In this document: positions 1-8,018 of the stretch, piece after piece
Position numbering within the stretch: the first letter of the stretch is position 1
Layout: each line of letters opens with the position of its first letter
Assembly: GCA_024234735.1 (NCBI GenBank)
Contig: JACKNV010000005.1
Location: 199,420 to 263,419 of the forward strand
DNA: 64,000 bases
Direction of reading: 5' to 3'
From: Pseudomonadales bacterium
GTDB taxonomy: Bacteria; Pseudomonadota; Gammaproteobacteria; Pseudomonadales; Halieaceae
Program-made: the position numbers and the translations under genes
Notes under the pieces: model-generated
Told to the model about the DNA's origin: nothing
Database searches by the model: none
The model's input: the letters and a program-made list of their open reading frames with translations, nothing else

Positions 1-1645
1 TGCCCTCCTCGATCATGATGCCCAGCAGCCCCTCGGCCTGTTCGGGGTAGGTGCGGTCGAAATCCGGAGAGATGCGCAGATTGCGCGCCTCGGCCCATTC
101 CCGCAACACGCGCAGGTCTTCCACCACCTCGGCTTCTGTCAGTGCCCCGGGGGCCGCCCCCAGCAGGCTCATGGTCACCAGCGAGGGGAAGGTGATGGGG
201 GTGACGTGGTTGGCTTCCACCGCCACCTCGAAGGCGATCTTGGACAGCGCCAGCCTGTCGTCGGGGTCCGGCGCCTGCGACAGCACCACCGGTTTGCCGA
301 CGTCCATGTACACCTTGCCCATGGGGCGGGCGAGACTGCGGATGTAGCCGATAAACCAGCGCAGGGATTCCGCGCCCTTGCCGCGGCCGGTCTGTTCGGT
401 GGCGTACTCCTCGACATCGCGAATCAGGTCGTAGCTGATGGAGATCGGGATGATATGGATGTTGCGGGCGCCGGTGGCATGACAGGCCTCCAGCACGTAC
501 TTCAGCAGACCGTAGCGCGGCGGCATCAGCTTGCCCATGCGCGAACGCGTGCCCTCGAAGGCCCAGTTCATGGGGAAGCGCTTTTCCATCAGGTAGCCGA
601 TGTAGTGGCGCAGGGTGAGCTTGTACAGCTCGTTGTCCTGGAAGCTGCGCTTGATGAAGATTGCGCCAGCCCGGTGTAACAGGAACCCCAGGCCGGGAAA
701 ATTCATATTGGCGCCGCCGAACATGTGGGGCATGGGAAAGTCATTGTCGTACAGAACTTTCGGCACCACCATGCCGTCCAGGTAGGTCTTGTGGGTCCAC
801 AGCAGCATGGCGGGATTGTCGCGCACCAGCTGACGCATTTTTTCCACCTCGCCCTGGTCGCAGACGATCTCCTTCTCGTAACCCAGGCCCAGGCAGAACC
901 GGTTGAACTTGGCGTACATGTCCAGCCAGAAGGGACTGGGCCGGGAAACCATTTCGTCCATGTAGCCCCTGGCTTCGGCCAGCAACTCACTCCTGGGCCT
1001 GCCGCTATCGGCGGCGATTTTCGCTACCCCCTCGTTGAACCCCTGGCTGGCGAGCAGGCTGTCGGCCACGTGGCGCGGCACCTTGTAACGCCCCCCCTGG
1101 AGGCGGCGTTCGGCAATGTCCAGTACCAGGGCGGCCTGCCGCGCCACGAAATCGCCAAACTCGCGCTGGGCCTCGGTGTCACTGGCCGTGTGGCGCTGTT
1201 CGAAACGCTGGCGCAGGTTGGCCACCGAGTCCGGGGCGCCGGCGATCAGTTGCATGCGTTCGGGGTGCTGCTGGAGGATCTTGCGGCCGCGCCGGGCGTT
1301 GGGGCGGCGCGGGTCACCGAATACCAGGTTGCGCAGGCGCGGGCCGGCGTTGTGATGGTCCGCTCCCGGCAGCCAGGTGATCCGCAGCGGCGCCACCAGG
1401 GTATCGTCTGGCAGCGCCAGGGCGATCACCAGTTGCGCGCTGTCGATGACGCGGCGGTCGTCGGCGAGACTGAGACACACCTGGGGCGCCTTGAACTCCT
1501 CGCTGCCGCTGCGGGTGTGGTGGTGTATCCAGTCCTGCAGCACTTGCCGCTCGAATCCGTTGCGGGCATCGAGAATGAAGACGACCTGCTGGTCCTGCCG
1601 TTCAGGCCAGGGGTCGAGTGCCTGGAATTTACTTTCGAGATCCAT
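1..1645 (-). CDS. PlsB-like glycerol-3-phosphate acyltransferase, C-terminus cut by window edge
   Basis: Probably acylates glycerol-3-phosphate in the inner membrane, the first step of phospholipid synthesis. I translated about 548 codons of an open frame that runs off the left edge. The LPLAT signature HKTYLD (H-x4-D) lies at about residues 285-290 and EGTR at 364-367, with VYMDVGKPV further on, as in the PlsB/GPAT family. The long N-terminal region before the catalytic domain also fits PlsB rather than PlsC. The ATG at 1645 is preceded by AAGGA, and the gene starts 21 bp after the stop of the HAD-PlsC gene, so the two are co-transcribed. Mycobacteria have a similar PlsC-HAD/PlsB2 neighbour pair. 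The exact acyl acceptor is not proven. Confidence 0.85.
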   Translation of the reverse strand, partial: MDLESKFQALDPWPERQDQQVVFILDARNGFERQVLQDWIHHHTRSGSEEFKAPQVCLSLADDRRVIDSAQLVIALALPDDTLVAPLRITWLPGADHHNAGPRLRNLVFGDPRRPNARRGRKILQQHPERMQLIAGAPDSVANLRQRFEQRHTASDTEAQREFGDFVARQAALVLDIAERRLQGGRYKVPRHVADSLLASQGFNEGVAKIAADSGRPRSELLAEARGYMDEMVSRPSPFWLDMYAKFNRFCLGLGYEKEIVCDQGEVEKMRQLVRDNPAMLLWTHKTYLDGMVVPKVLYDNDFPMPHMFGGANMNFPGLGFLLHRAGAIFIKRSFQDNELYKLTLRHYIGYLMEKRFPMNWAFEGTRSRMGKLMPPRYGLLKYVLEACHATGARNIHIIPISISYDLIRDVEEYATEQTGRGKGAESLRWFIGYIRSLARPMGKVYMDVGKPVVLSQAPDPDDRLALSKIAFEVAVEANHVTPITFPSLVTMSLLGAAPGALTEAEVVEDLRVLREWAEARNLRISPDFDRTYPEQAEGLLGIMIEEG

Positions 1646-1666
1646 TCCGGCCGGGTCCTTGTGTTG

Positions 1667-3286
1667 TTATTTGCGGGTTTTCGGACGGGTCCGCTTGTTT
1701 GCCGCCGCGGGCTTTGCACGGGCTTTGGCGGTTGTCTTCGACTTGGTTTTTGCCCTGGTTTTTGGCGTCGTCTTGTTTGCTTTTGCTTTTGCTTTTGCTT
1801 TTGCTTTTGCTTTTGCTTTTGCTTTTGCTTTTGCTTTTGCTTTTGTCTTTGGCTGCTCCGGCTGTCCCAGGGCCCGGGCGAACATGTTGCGCACCTCACG
1901 CACGTGCTCGTCCACGGTGTCCACGCTCCATTCCCCGGTGTCAACCGGGGGCAGCACCTGGATATCCACGGTGGCCGGCCGGAATACGAAGTCGCCGCGG
2001 GGCGCCACGTCGCCGGCGTTGCGAATCACGATGGGCACGATGGGGACACCGGCCTGCATCGCCAGGTGGAATGCGCCTTTCTTGAAGGGCGCCATTTTCG
2101 GGGACACGGTGCGGGTGCCCTCCGGTGCCAGCACCACGGAGCGCCCCTCGTTGCGCATGGCGTCCACCAGCGGCGCCATGGCCTCGATGGCACTGCCCGC
2201 ATTGGCCCTGTCGATGAATACCACCCCGCCGATCTCCAGCACCTTGCCGAGGATGGGTGTTTCCGACTTGATCTCCTGTTTGCCGACACCGGCGATATCC
2301 TTGCGCAGCAACTTGGCGACGATGATGACGTCGGCCTTGCTCTGGTGGTTGAAGATGAATACCGCCGGGCGTCGCGCCCACAGATTCTCCTCTCCGGTCA
2401 CGTTGAGCTTCATGCCGATTAGGGCGCTGGCGGTATCGGCGAACAGGGAGAAGGAAAAGTTCAGTGATTCGCGTTTGGAGCCGGTCAGGGCGTAAATGGG
2501 CAGCCCGGCGATGAACGAGGTCACCAGGCTGCTGGTTGCCGCCACCGAGCGCAGGAACTGGTTGAGGGTGGGGCGGCCGCGACTGCCGAAGCGGGCGACC
2601 GGCCAGCGCCGGTCGTGGGCGATTGTCTCCAGCCTGGAACTGGGGTTGAGTATGCGCGGCCGGCCCACCCGTTCCAGCAGCAACAGGTCGTCCTGGCTGT
2701 CGGAGTAGAAGAAGCTGCGGTCCAGGTCGGCGCCGGTGGCGGCCGCCAGTTTCTCTGCGGCATCGACCTTGCCCTGCCCGAAGCAGGTCGGGCTCACCAC
2801 CGAGCCGGTGAACACCCCGTCGCTGACTTCCAGATGGGTGCACAGCACGTGTTCGATATCGAGGTCGGCAGCGGCCGGCTCCACCTGATAGGGCGTCGCA
2901 GAGGAGATGATGGCCACGGTGTGCCCCCTGGCCAGATGGGCCTCCACCAGGGCGCGGGACTCCGGGTAGATCAGCCGGGCGATCTGCTTGTAATACAGCT
3001 GTTCGCCCACCTCCCGGTAGGTTTGCTCCGCTATGCCCCGCATGAACTGGGCGTTGACCGCCATCATTGCGGAAAAGCCCATGTTGCCCAGGCCGAAGCT
3101 GGACATGGCGCGCACCAGTTCCACCAGTTCCCGCGGTGTCAGGTCTCCCCGCCGGATCTGCTCGCGAATGAAGGCCGTGGCCGAATAACCTGCGATGAGC
3201 GTGCCGTCAAAGTCAAAAATGGCGGCCACGCCGGGGCCGCTGGGCGTGGCCTGGATATCCTGCAGCAATTGTTCTGTCGTCGCCAT
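1667..3286 (-). CDS. HAD-IB phosphatase fused to PlsC-type 1-acylglycerol-3-phosphate acyltransferase
   Basis: A 539-aa two-domain protein. The N-terminal HAD-IB phosphatase has the nucleophile motif DFDGT at residues 25-29 and SDSQDD further on. The C-terminal PlsC domain has NHQSKAD (H-x4-D) at 313-319 and EGTR at 389-392, so it should convert lysophosphatidate to phosphatidate at the membrane. A third segment from about residue 480 is almost purely Ala/Lys, encoded by a perfect hexanucleotide repeat; its strong positive charge suggests contact with acidic membrane or nucleic acid (inference). I chose the ATG at 3286 because GGGAG precedes it at good spacing; an in-frame upstream start adds 21 unrelated residues. 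It is followed by the PlsB-like gene. Confidence 0.88.
   Translation of the reverse strand: MATTEQLLQDIQATPSGPGVAAIFDFDGTLIAGYSATAFIREQIRRGDLTPRELVELVRAMSSFGLGNMGFSAMMAVNAQFMRGIAEQTYREVGEQLYYKQIARLIYPESRALVEAHLARGHTVAIISSATPYQVEPAAADLDIEHVLCTHLEVSDGVFTGSVVSPTCFGQGKVDAAEKLAAATGADLDRSFFYSDSQDDLLLLERVGRPRILNPSSRLETIAHDRRWPVARFGSRGRPTLNQFLRSVAATSSLVTSFIAGLPIYALTGSKRESLNFSFSLFADTASALIGMKLNVTGEENLWARRPAVFIFNHQSKADVIIVAKLLRKDIAGVGKQEIKSETPILGKVLEIGGVVFIDRANAGSAIEAMAPLVDAMRNEGRSVVLAPEGTRTVSPKMAPFKKGAFHLAMQAGVPIVPIVIRNAGDVAPRGDFVFRPATVDIQVLPPVDTGEWSVDTVDEHVREVRNMFARALGQPEQPKTKAKAKAKAKAKAKAKAKAKAKANKTTPKTRAKTKSKTTAKARAKPAAANKRTRPKTRK
1781..1840. repeat. Perfect hexanucleotide tandem repeat (TTTTGC)10
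   Basis: Ten uninterrupted copies of TTTTGC on the plus strand, with degenerate copies on both sides (from about 1776 and to 1846). On the minus strand it encodes alternating Lys and Ala in the tail of the HAD-PlsC protein. Because the unit is 6 bp, copy-number change lengthens or shortens the tail by Lys-Ala pairs without breaking the frame. Confidence 0.97.
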
Positions 3287-3351
3287 GGCAAACTCCCGGG
3301 TTGAGCAGGGAGCATAACGCATATTGCGTTGACGTGTGGTTTCGGGCACGC

Positions 3352-3384
3352 AAAAAAAAGCCGTCGCAGCAATGCTGTGACGGC
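3352..3384 (-). terminator. Intrinsic terminator at the 3' end of the structured RNA
   Basis: GCCGTC-A-CAGC pairs with GCTG-C-GACGGC around an ATT loop (stems of 6 and 4 bp with one mismatch). It is followed on the minus strand by eight consecutive T (3359-3352). This is the clearest Rho-independent terminator in the window, yet it sits upstream of a gene in the same direction. Confidence 0.85.
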
Positions 3385-3562
3385 AGGAGAGGGGTATCGC
3401 TTTTTGCTGTTGTGCCTGGTGTTGCTCTCCCGGCCCGCTACCGGGTCACGTCCTCCTGGCTGCAAACATCTCTGACTAATGTTTGCCTGCTTCCCCCTAA
3501 CTGGTGGCAGCGTCGTCATCTGACCGGCTATCCCCATATGCCCGGCAGGACACCGCCACAAC
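3352..3562 (-). ncRNA. Putative structured RNA, ~210 nt: 5' leader/attenuator of the plsC-plsB operon or free-standing sRNA
   Basis: A sigma70-like promoter (3593-3566) and an intrinsic terminator (3384-3352) bracket a region with no plausible ORF. The 5' end GTTGTG (3562-3557) can pair with CACAAC (3414-3409), and GGTGT (3554-3550) with ACACC (3422-3418), closing a ~150-nt domain. Inside is a 7-bp hairpin, CAAACAT pairing with ATGTTTG around 3491-3469. Several GGA triplets are present (GGGGAT, GGGGGAA, AGGAGGA, GGGAG). The terminator ends 66 nt before the HAD-PlsC start codon on the same strand, which suits a transcription attenuator. I compared it by eye with 6S, 4.5S, RNase P, cobalamin, glycine, SAM and c-di-GMP-I classes and found no convincing match. 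Confidence 0.65.
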
Positions 3563-3565
3563 TTG

Positions 3566-3593
3566 AGTATAGGGGGTGCGCCGGAACCTTCAA
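3566..3593 (-). promoter_or_regulatory. Sigma70-like promoter of the leader RNA
   Basis: Reading the minus strand, TTGAAG (3593-3588) and TATACT (3571-3566) are separated by 16 bp, giving predicted initiation at about 3559-3562. It is the best-placed promoter for the structured RNA and the plsC-plsB operon. Confidence 0.6.
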
Positions 3594-3718
3594 GAAATTC
3601 CTGCATGATATTTTTCTATTATTAAAAATAACTGTACGTTATATCTTGGCGGTATGGGCGCTGTCCGGTCGATTGCGGCTACACTGTGTGGCAGGTTGTG
3701 ACGACAGGACACTGTGAC

Positions 3719-4738
3719 ATGGACATACGGCGCAGGCACTTGCTGGGGCTGGCCGCTGCGGCCAGTGCCGCCCCTTTGCTGGGGGGGTGCGGTGACGATG
3801 AACCGGTACTCAAGCCGGACACCCGTTTTCCCCGTGGGCCCTTCGGGGCCGACTCCACCGCCGAGGAGGTGACCGCGGGCCTGGACCTGAGCGGCAGGAC
3901 CGCGCTCGTCACTGGCTGCAACTCCGGCCTCGGCTATGAAACCATGCGGGTGCTGGCGCTGCGCGGAGCCCACGTGATCGGCACCGGGCGCACGCTGGAA
4001 AAGGCCGCGGCGGCCTGCGCCTCGGTGAGCGGGCACACCACGCCGCTGGCGCTGGAGCTGACCGATTTCAGCTCCGTGGTGGCCTGTGCTGAGGCGGTCG
4101 AGGCGCTGCCGGCCAACCTGGACATGCTGATCTGCAACGCCGGTATCAACACCTTTGGTGAGTTGGAGCTGGTCAACGGCGTGGAGAAAATATTCGTGGT
4201 CAATTTCCTCGGCCACTTCGTGCTGGTAAACCGGCTGTTGCCGGCGATGGAGGCGGCGGGGACCGGGCGCATCGTCAACGTGGGCAGCCGCTCCGGATAC
4301 ATGCAGGCGCCACCCCAGGGCATAGACTTTGACAACCTGCGCGGTGAGGGGGCCTACGATGCCGGCGAGGCCTACGGCCGCTCCAAACTGGCCAACGCCC
4401 TGTTTTCCCTGGCCCTGGCGGAGCGCCTGCAGGGTACCGGCGTAACCTCCAACGTGGTCCATCCCGGGCTGGTGGTTACCAATATCGCCCGCACCGCGCC
4501 GGTGGTCCTGCGCGAGGCCTTCGAGCGCCTCGGCCCGCTGTTCGCGAAATCCCCTGCCGAAGGCGCGGCCACCCAGGTTTATGTGGCCACCAGCCCGTTG
4601 CTGAATGGGGTCAGCGGCGCCTACTTCGTGGACTGCAACCCGGTGATCGTGAGCGGCGATCACCACATGTACGACCGCGCCCAGGCCGCCCGGCTGTGGT
4701 CCGAGGCACAGGCCCTGACTGCGGACTACCTGGTCTAG
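3719..4738 (+). CDS. Short-chain dehydrogenase with Tat-like lipoprotein signal
   Basis: A 339-aa SDR of the protochlorophyllide reductase/retinol dehydrogenase-like type. The nucleotide motif TGCNSGLG is at 65-72, NAG at 140-142 and the catalytic YGRSK at 219-223. The N-terminus has RRRHLLG followed by an Ala-rich stretch and a lipobox ending at Cys24 (LLGGC), so the enzyme looks exported through Tat and lipid-anchored. This is odd for an NAD(P)-dependent enzyme unless it is exported with its cofactor. The ATG at 3719 has an AGGA about 11 bp upstream. Its stop codon overlaps that of the convergent methyltransferase gene. Substrate unknown. Confidence 0.8.
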   Translation: MDIRRRHLLGLAAAASAAPLLGGCGDDEPVLKPDTRFPRGPFGADSTAEEVTAGLDLSGRTALVTGCNSGLGYETMRVLALRGAHVIGTGRTLEKAAAACASVSGHTTPLALELTDFSSVVACAEAVEALPANLDMLICNAGINTFGELELVNGVEKIFVVNFLGHFVLVNRLLPAMEAAGTGRIVNVGSRSGYMQAPPQGIDFDNLRGEGAYDAGEAYGRSKLANALFSLALAERLQGTGVTSNVVHPGLVVTNIARTAPVVLREAFERLGPLFAKSPAEGAATQVYVATSPLLNGVSGAYFVDCNPVIVSGDHHMYDRAQAARLWSEAQALTADYLV

Positions 4739-5598
4739 TCCACCGCCTTGCGGAACAGCAGGGTCATGCGATCCGACTCGCCTATGGCTTCCATCCCGGC
4801 GCGCAGTTCGGGGTCATCCTGGCTGGTGCGCAGGGTCGGGGGCAGGCGCCACACGGTGTCCTCGGGCCCGGGCTGGTCGGCCGGGTTGGCGTTGATGTCG
4901 CTGCTGTCCACCAGCTGGAAGCCGGCGTCCTCGAACATCTCTATCACGTCGGCCTCCTCGAGGTAACCGCGGCTGCCATCGGTCCCGGATTCGTCCTCGC
5001 TGGGCGGCGCGCGATGTTGCACCACACCCACCAGGCCGTCGTCCTTGAGCAGGCTGCGCGCGGCCGCGAGGGCCTGGCTGCGGGTGCCGGCCTGGGCCTC
5101 GAAGCGGTTGAGGTTATGCAGGGCGCGGATAAACAACACCCGGTCCACGGTGCCGGCCAGTTCCGGCGGCACGCTGCTGAACGTGAAGCCGCGGGCCTCG
5201 ATGCCATTGTCGGTGAAGCCGACCACCATCTCGGGGAACGCCCCGGTGGAGGCCACGCGCTCGGCGATCCAGTCATCGGTGGCGAAGCCAAACATGGACC
5301 ACATGCGATCGGCATAGTTGACCCCGTAGAGGGTGCCCTCGCCGCCCAGGTAAGGCGCCAGGATGCGGGTATACCAGCCGCCGCCGGGCAGCACTTCGGC
5401 CACGGTCATGCCCGGCTCGACCTGGAAGAACTCCAGGGTTGCCTGGGGGTGGCGAGCGCCGTCCCGGGCGCGCTCCTGGTCGCTGCGCGCGGCGATCACC
5501 GCGGCCAGGGAGGCGCTGCTTTCAGGGCTTACCTGCGCCAGTGCCGGGGCGGCCAGCGCTGTAGCCAGCAGCGGGGCCAGCAGTCGTTTATGTAACAT
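4735..5598 (-). CDS. Predicted exported class I SAM-dependent methyltransferase
   Basis: A 287-aa protein with a clear Sec signal peptide (Lys/Arg start, Leu/Ala core, ALA cleavage site near residue 21). The remainder resembles the COG4798-type predicted methyltransferases, with a motif I-like segment VAEVLPGGGWYTRIL and a later ALHNLNRF segment. A SAM enzyme in the periplasm would lack its cofactor, so it may act differently or act before export. The ATG at 5598 is preceded by AGAGGT; a longer reading upstream has no signal peptide and is unlikely. It converges on the exported SDR, the stop codons sharing the bases CTAG. Confidence 0.7.
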   Translation of the reverse strand: MLHKRLLAPLLATALAAPALAQVSPESSASLAAVIAARSDQERARDGARHPQATLEFFQVEPGMTVAEVLPGGGWYTRILAPYLGGEGTLYGVNYADRMWSMFGFATDDWIAERVASTGAFPEMVVGFTDNGIEARGFTFSSVPPELAGTVDRVLFIRALHNLNRFEAQAGTRSQALAAARSLLKDDGLVGVVQHRAPPSEDESGTDGSRGYLEEADVIEMFEDAGFQLVDSSDINANPADQPGPEDTVWRLPPTLRTSQDDPELRAGMEAIGESDRMTLLFRKAVD

Positions 5599-5792
5599 AT
5601 CGAGTACCTCTGGTGAGTTCACGTCCCGGCCCGGCCGGTGGTCGCCAGATAGTACAAGTTTTCCCCGGGCACGAACACAGTGCGGCAGGCCGACAGAACG
5701 CACCGCGAGGGGAGAGTGCATGTACAATGGCGGCGAGTGCGGCGACCACAGCGCCGCGCAACCTGTCTGACCTGGTTCCGGGGCCCGATGCC

Positions 5793-6689
5793 ATGACCGA
5801 ACGCGAGAGATTTCCTTTTCCCAGCGCCGCCCAGGACGCCGCCTCCGCCAGCCAGGACGCCGATACCCCGCAAACCCGGTCGAGTTCCTATCGCCTGGCG
5901 TTTGCCGACCCGGAGTTCCTGCTGCGCGAAGAGTTGCGCCCCGTGCGCCTGCAACTGGAGCTGCTCAAACCCGACCTGGTGCAGAGCGATGCCGGCATTC
6001 ACTCGACCGTGGTCATTTTCGGCAGCGCCCGCATACCCGACGAGGAAACCGCCCGCGCGCGGTTGCACACGGCCCGGACCGCGGCGGCCGCCGCTCCCGA
6101 CGACGCCCGCCTGCAGCGCGCCGCGCGGGTAGCCGCCAGGGTTCTGGACAACAGCCGATACTACAACGAAGCCCGCAAGTTGGGGGAGCTGATCACGCGC
6201 GGCGCCCAATCCGCCGAGCACTGTGACCTGGTGGTTATCACCGGGGGTGGCCCCGGGATCATGGAGGCCGCCAACCGCGGCGCAATGGAGGCGGGGGGCA
6301 AAAGCATCGGCCTGAATATCGTGTTGCCTTTCGAGCAGCGCCCCAACCCGTATATCACCCCGGAACTGTGTTTTCATTTTCATTATTTCGCCATCAGGAA
6401 AATGCACTTCCTCAAACGGGCCCGGGCGCTGGTCGCCTGCCCGGGCGGGTTTGGCACACTGGACGAACTGTTCGAGACGCTCACCCTCATCCAGACCCGC
6501 AAGATAGAGCCGGTCCCCGTGCTGCTGATGGGCAGCCGCTACTGGCGTCGTATCGTCGATTTCGAGGCGCTGGTGGAAGAGGGTGCCATCAGCGAACACG
6601 ACCTCGATATATTCCAGTACGTCGACTCGGCACAGGAAGCCTGGGATATTATCCAGGCGGCCCACGAGGGCTGTGCCTCCCCCGGCTGA
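5793..6689 (+). CDS. LOG family protein (TIGR00730-type Rossmann fold)
   Basis: A 298-aa cytosolic protein with the family signature GGGPGIMEAANRGA and PGGFGTLDELFE, the nucleotide/phosphoribohydrolase site of LOG (Lonely Guy) proteins. Characterised relatives cleave AMP-type nucleotides to free base and ribose 5-phosphate; older annotation called them lysine decarboxylases. The start is uncertain: ATG at 5793 gives the usual family length, while an in-frame ATG at 5727 would add 22 residues. A TACAAT hexamer at 5722-5727 could be a -10 element, favouring the shorter form. It is not obviously in an operon. Confidence 0.82.
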   Translation: MTERERFPFPSAAQDAASASQDADTPQTRSSSYRLAFADPEFLLREELRPVRLQLELLKPDLVQSDAGIHSTVVIFGSARIPDEETARARLHTARTAAAAAPDDARLQRAARVAARVLDNSRYYNEARKLGELITRGAQSAEHCDLVVITGGGPGIMEAANRGAMEAGGKSIGLNIVLPFEQRPNPYITPELCFHFHYFAIRKMHFLKRARALVACPGGFGTLDELFETLTLIQTRKIEPVPVLLMGSRYWRRIVDFEALVEEGAISEHDLDIFQYVDSAQEAWDIIQAAHEGCASPG

Positions 6690-6764
6690 TCCCCCGGCTT
6701 GTATGCGCGGGGAAAAGCCTTATGCTGGACGTTCGAGTTTTTGGTTCCCGTTGGTGTACAGAGC

Positions 6765-8018
6765 ATGAAGGCACTGGTTGCCGTTACTTCCCTGCTGTTG
6801 TCTACAGCCCTGCTACTGATCGGCCAGGGCATGCAGCTTACCCTGGTGCCGTTGCGGGCCAGCGACAATGGCCTGTCGGATTTCTTGATCGGGGTAAGCG
6901 CCTCCTGTTACTTCCTCGGTTTCATCGTCGGCTGTATCGGCATACCCGCGACGATCGCCCGGGCCGGACACATCCGCAGCTTCTCGGTGCTCACCGCGGT
7001 CATGATCAGCGCCGTTCTGTGCCTGGAGATGCTGGACGGCTGGCCCTTCCTGTTGGGCCTGCGCTTTCTCGTAGGAGTGGCCATTTCCGGCCTGTACACG
7101 GTAATCGAAAGCTGGCTTAACAGTCAGGCCTCGGCGGAATCCCGGGGCCGCATCCTGTCCATCTACACCTTCATCCTGCTGGCCTCGATAGCGCTCGGCC
7201 AGGCCCTGATCAACGTCGGCCCGGTGGCCTCGGCCACGCCCTTCATGCTGGCGGCAGTGTTCCTGGCGCTGGCGATCATCCCCGTGGGCCTCACCCGGCG
7301 CATGGCGCCAGCGCCCCTGGAGCCCCGGCGCATCCGCTTCAACCTGCTGTACCAGCGCTCGCGTACGGCTTTTGCCGGCGCCCTGCTGTCGGGCCTGGTG
7401 GTGGGCAGTTTCTGGTCCCTGGGAGCGGTGTTCGCCCGTGGCAATGGCGCCAGCCAGAGCGAGGTCAGCTGGTTCATAAGCGCCGCCATAGTCGGTGGTG
7501 CTCTGTTGCAGTATCCCATCGGGCTCGTGTCGGATCGCATCGACCGGCGCCGGGTGTTGCTGGCGCTGTGCCTGGGAGGGGCCGCCGCCAGCGTCGCCGT
7601 GGCCCTGAGTACCGGCCATGCCTGGCACCTGCCTACGGTGTTCCTGTTCGGCGCCATGGTCATGCCGCTCTATGCCATCTCCCTGGCTACCGCGGCGGAC
7701 GTTGCCCAGAGCGACGAGTTTGTGGAGATCGGCACCTCGGTGCTGTTGCTGAACGCCCTCGGCGCGGTATCCGCGCCCCTGTTTCTCGGCCAGCTCATGA
7801 GCCTGCTCGGGCCGCCCATGCTGTTCTGGTCGTTCGCCCTGTTGTGCCTGCTCTTCGCAGCCTACGTAACCAGGCAACTGCGGGATGCGCGGGCGGTTTC
7901 CGTGGTGCAACAGGTGCCGTTTACTGCCGCGTCGCCCGATGTGGCACCGGCCAGTTTCGAGCTCGATCCCCGGGGTGAGGAACACGCCCAGGCGGGCGAG
8001 CGCCCCGCCGACGATTGA
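6765..8018 (+). CDS. MFS transporter, YcaD-like
   Basis: A 417-aa polytopic inner-membrane protein of the major facilitator superfamily with about 12 hydrophobic segments in two halves. The loop LVSDRIDRRRVLL resembles the conserved MFS loop of the second half, and RFLVGVAISGLYTVIESWLN matches YcaD-type carriers. Substrate not predictable. The ATG at 6765 follows a weak GAG. The stop TGA overlaps the TTG start of the next gene (TTGA), so translation is probably coupled to the GT-C gene. Confidence 0.82.
   Translation: MKALVAVTSLLLSTALLLIGQGMQLTLVPLRASDNGLSDFLIGVSASCYFLGFIVGCIGIPATIARAGHIRSFSVLTAVMISAVLCLEMLDGWPFLLGLRFLVGVAISGLYTVIESWLNSQASAESRGRILSIYTFILLASIALGQALINVGPVASATPFMLAAVFLALAIIPVGLTRRMAPAPLEPRRIRFNLLYQRSRTAFAGALLSGLVVGSFWSLGAVFARGNGASQSEVSWFISAAIVGGALLQYPIGLVSDRIDRRRVLLALCLGGAAASVAVALSTGHAWHLPTVFLFGAMVMPLYAISLATAADVAQSDEFVEIGTSVLLLNALGAVSAPLFLGQLMSLLGPPMLFWSFALLCLLFAAYVTRQLRDARAVSVVQQVPFTAASPDVAPASFELDPRGEEHAQAGERPADD

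Noticed and set aside
1781..1840. Short repeats suggestive of a CRISPR array
   Set aside because: The unit is a plain 6-bp microsatellite with no spacers; it encodes a Lys-Ala tail.
725..2422. Long open reading frame on the plus strand, rich in Gly, Val, Cys and Phe
   Set aside because: It is antisense to the PlsB-like and HAD-PlsC genes; its unusual Cys/Phe run is the reverse reading of the hexanucleotide repeat. No ribosome site or conserved motif.
3352..3562. Cobalamin, c-di-GMP-I or 6S RNA identity for the structured RNA
   Set aside because: Fragments such as GCCAGGAG and GGTAGCGGG resemble consensus pieces, but the required core elements of those classes (for example the B12-box order or the GEMM tetraloop-receptor pair) are not present.
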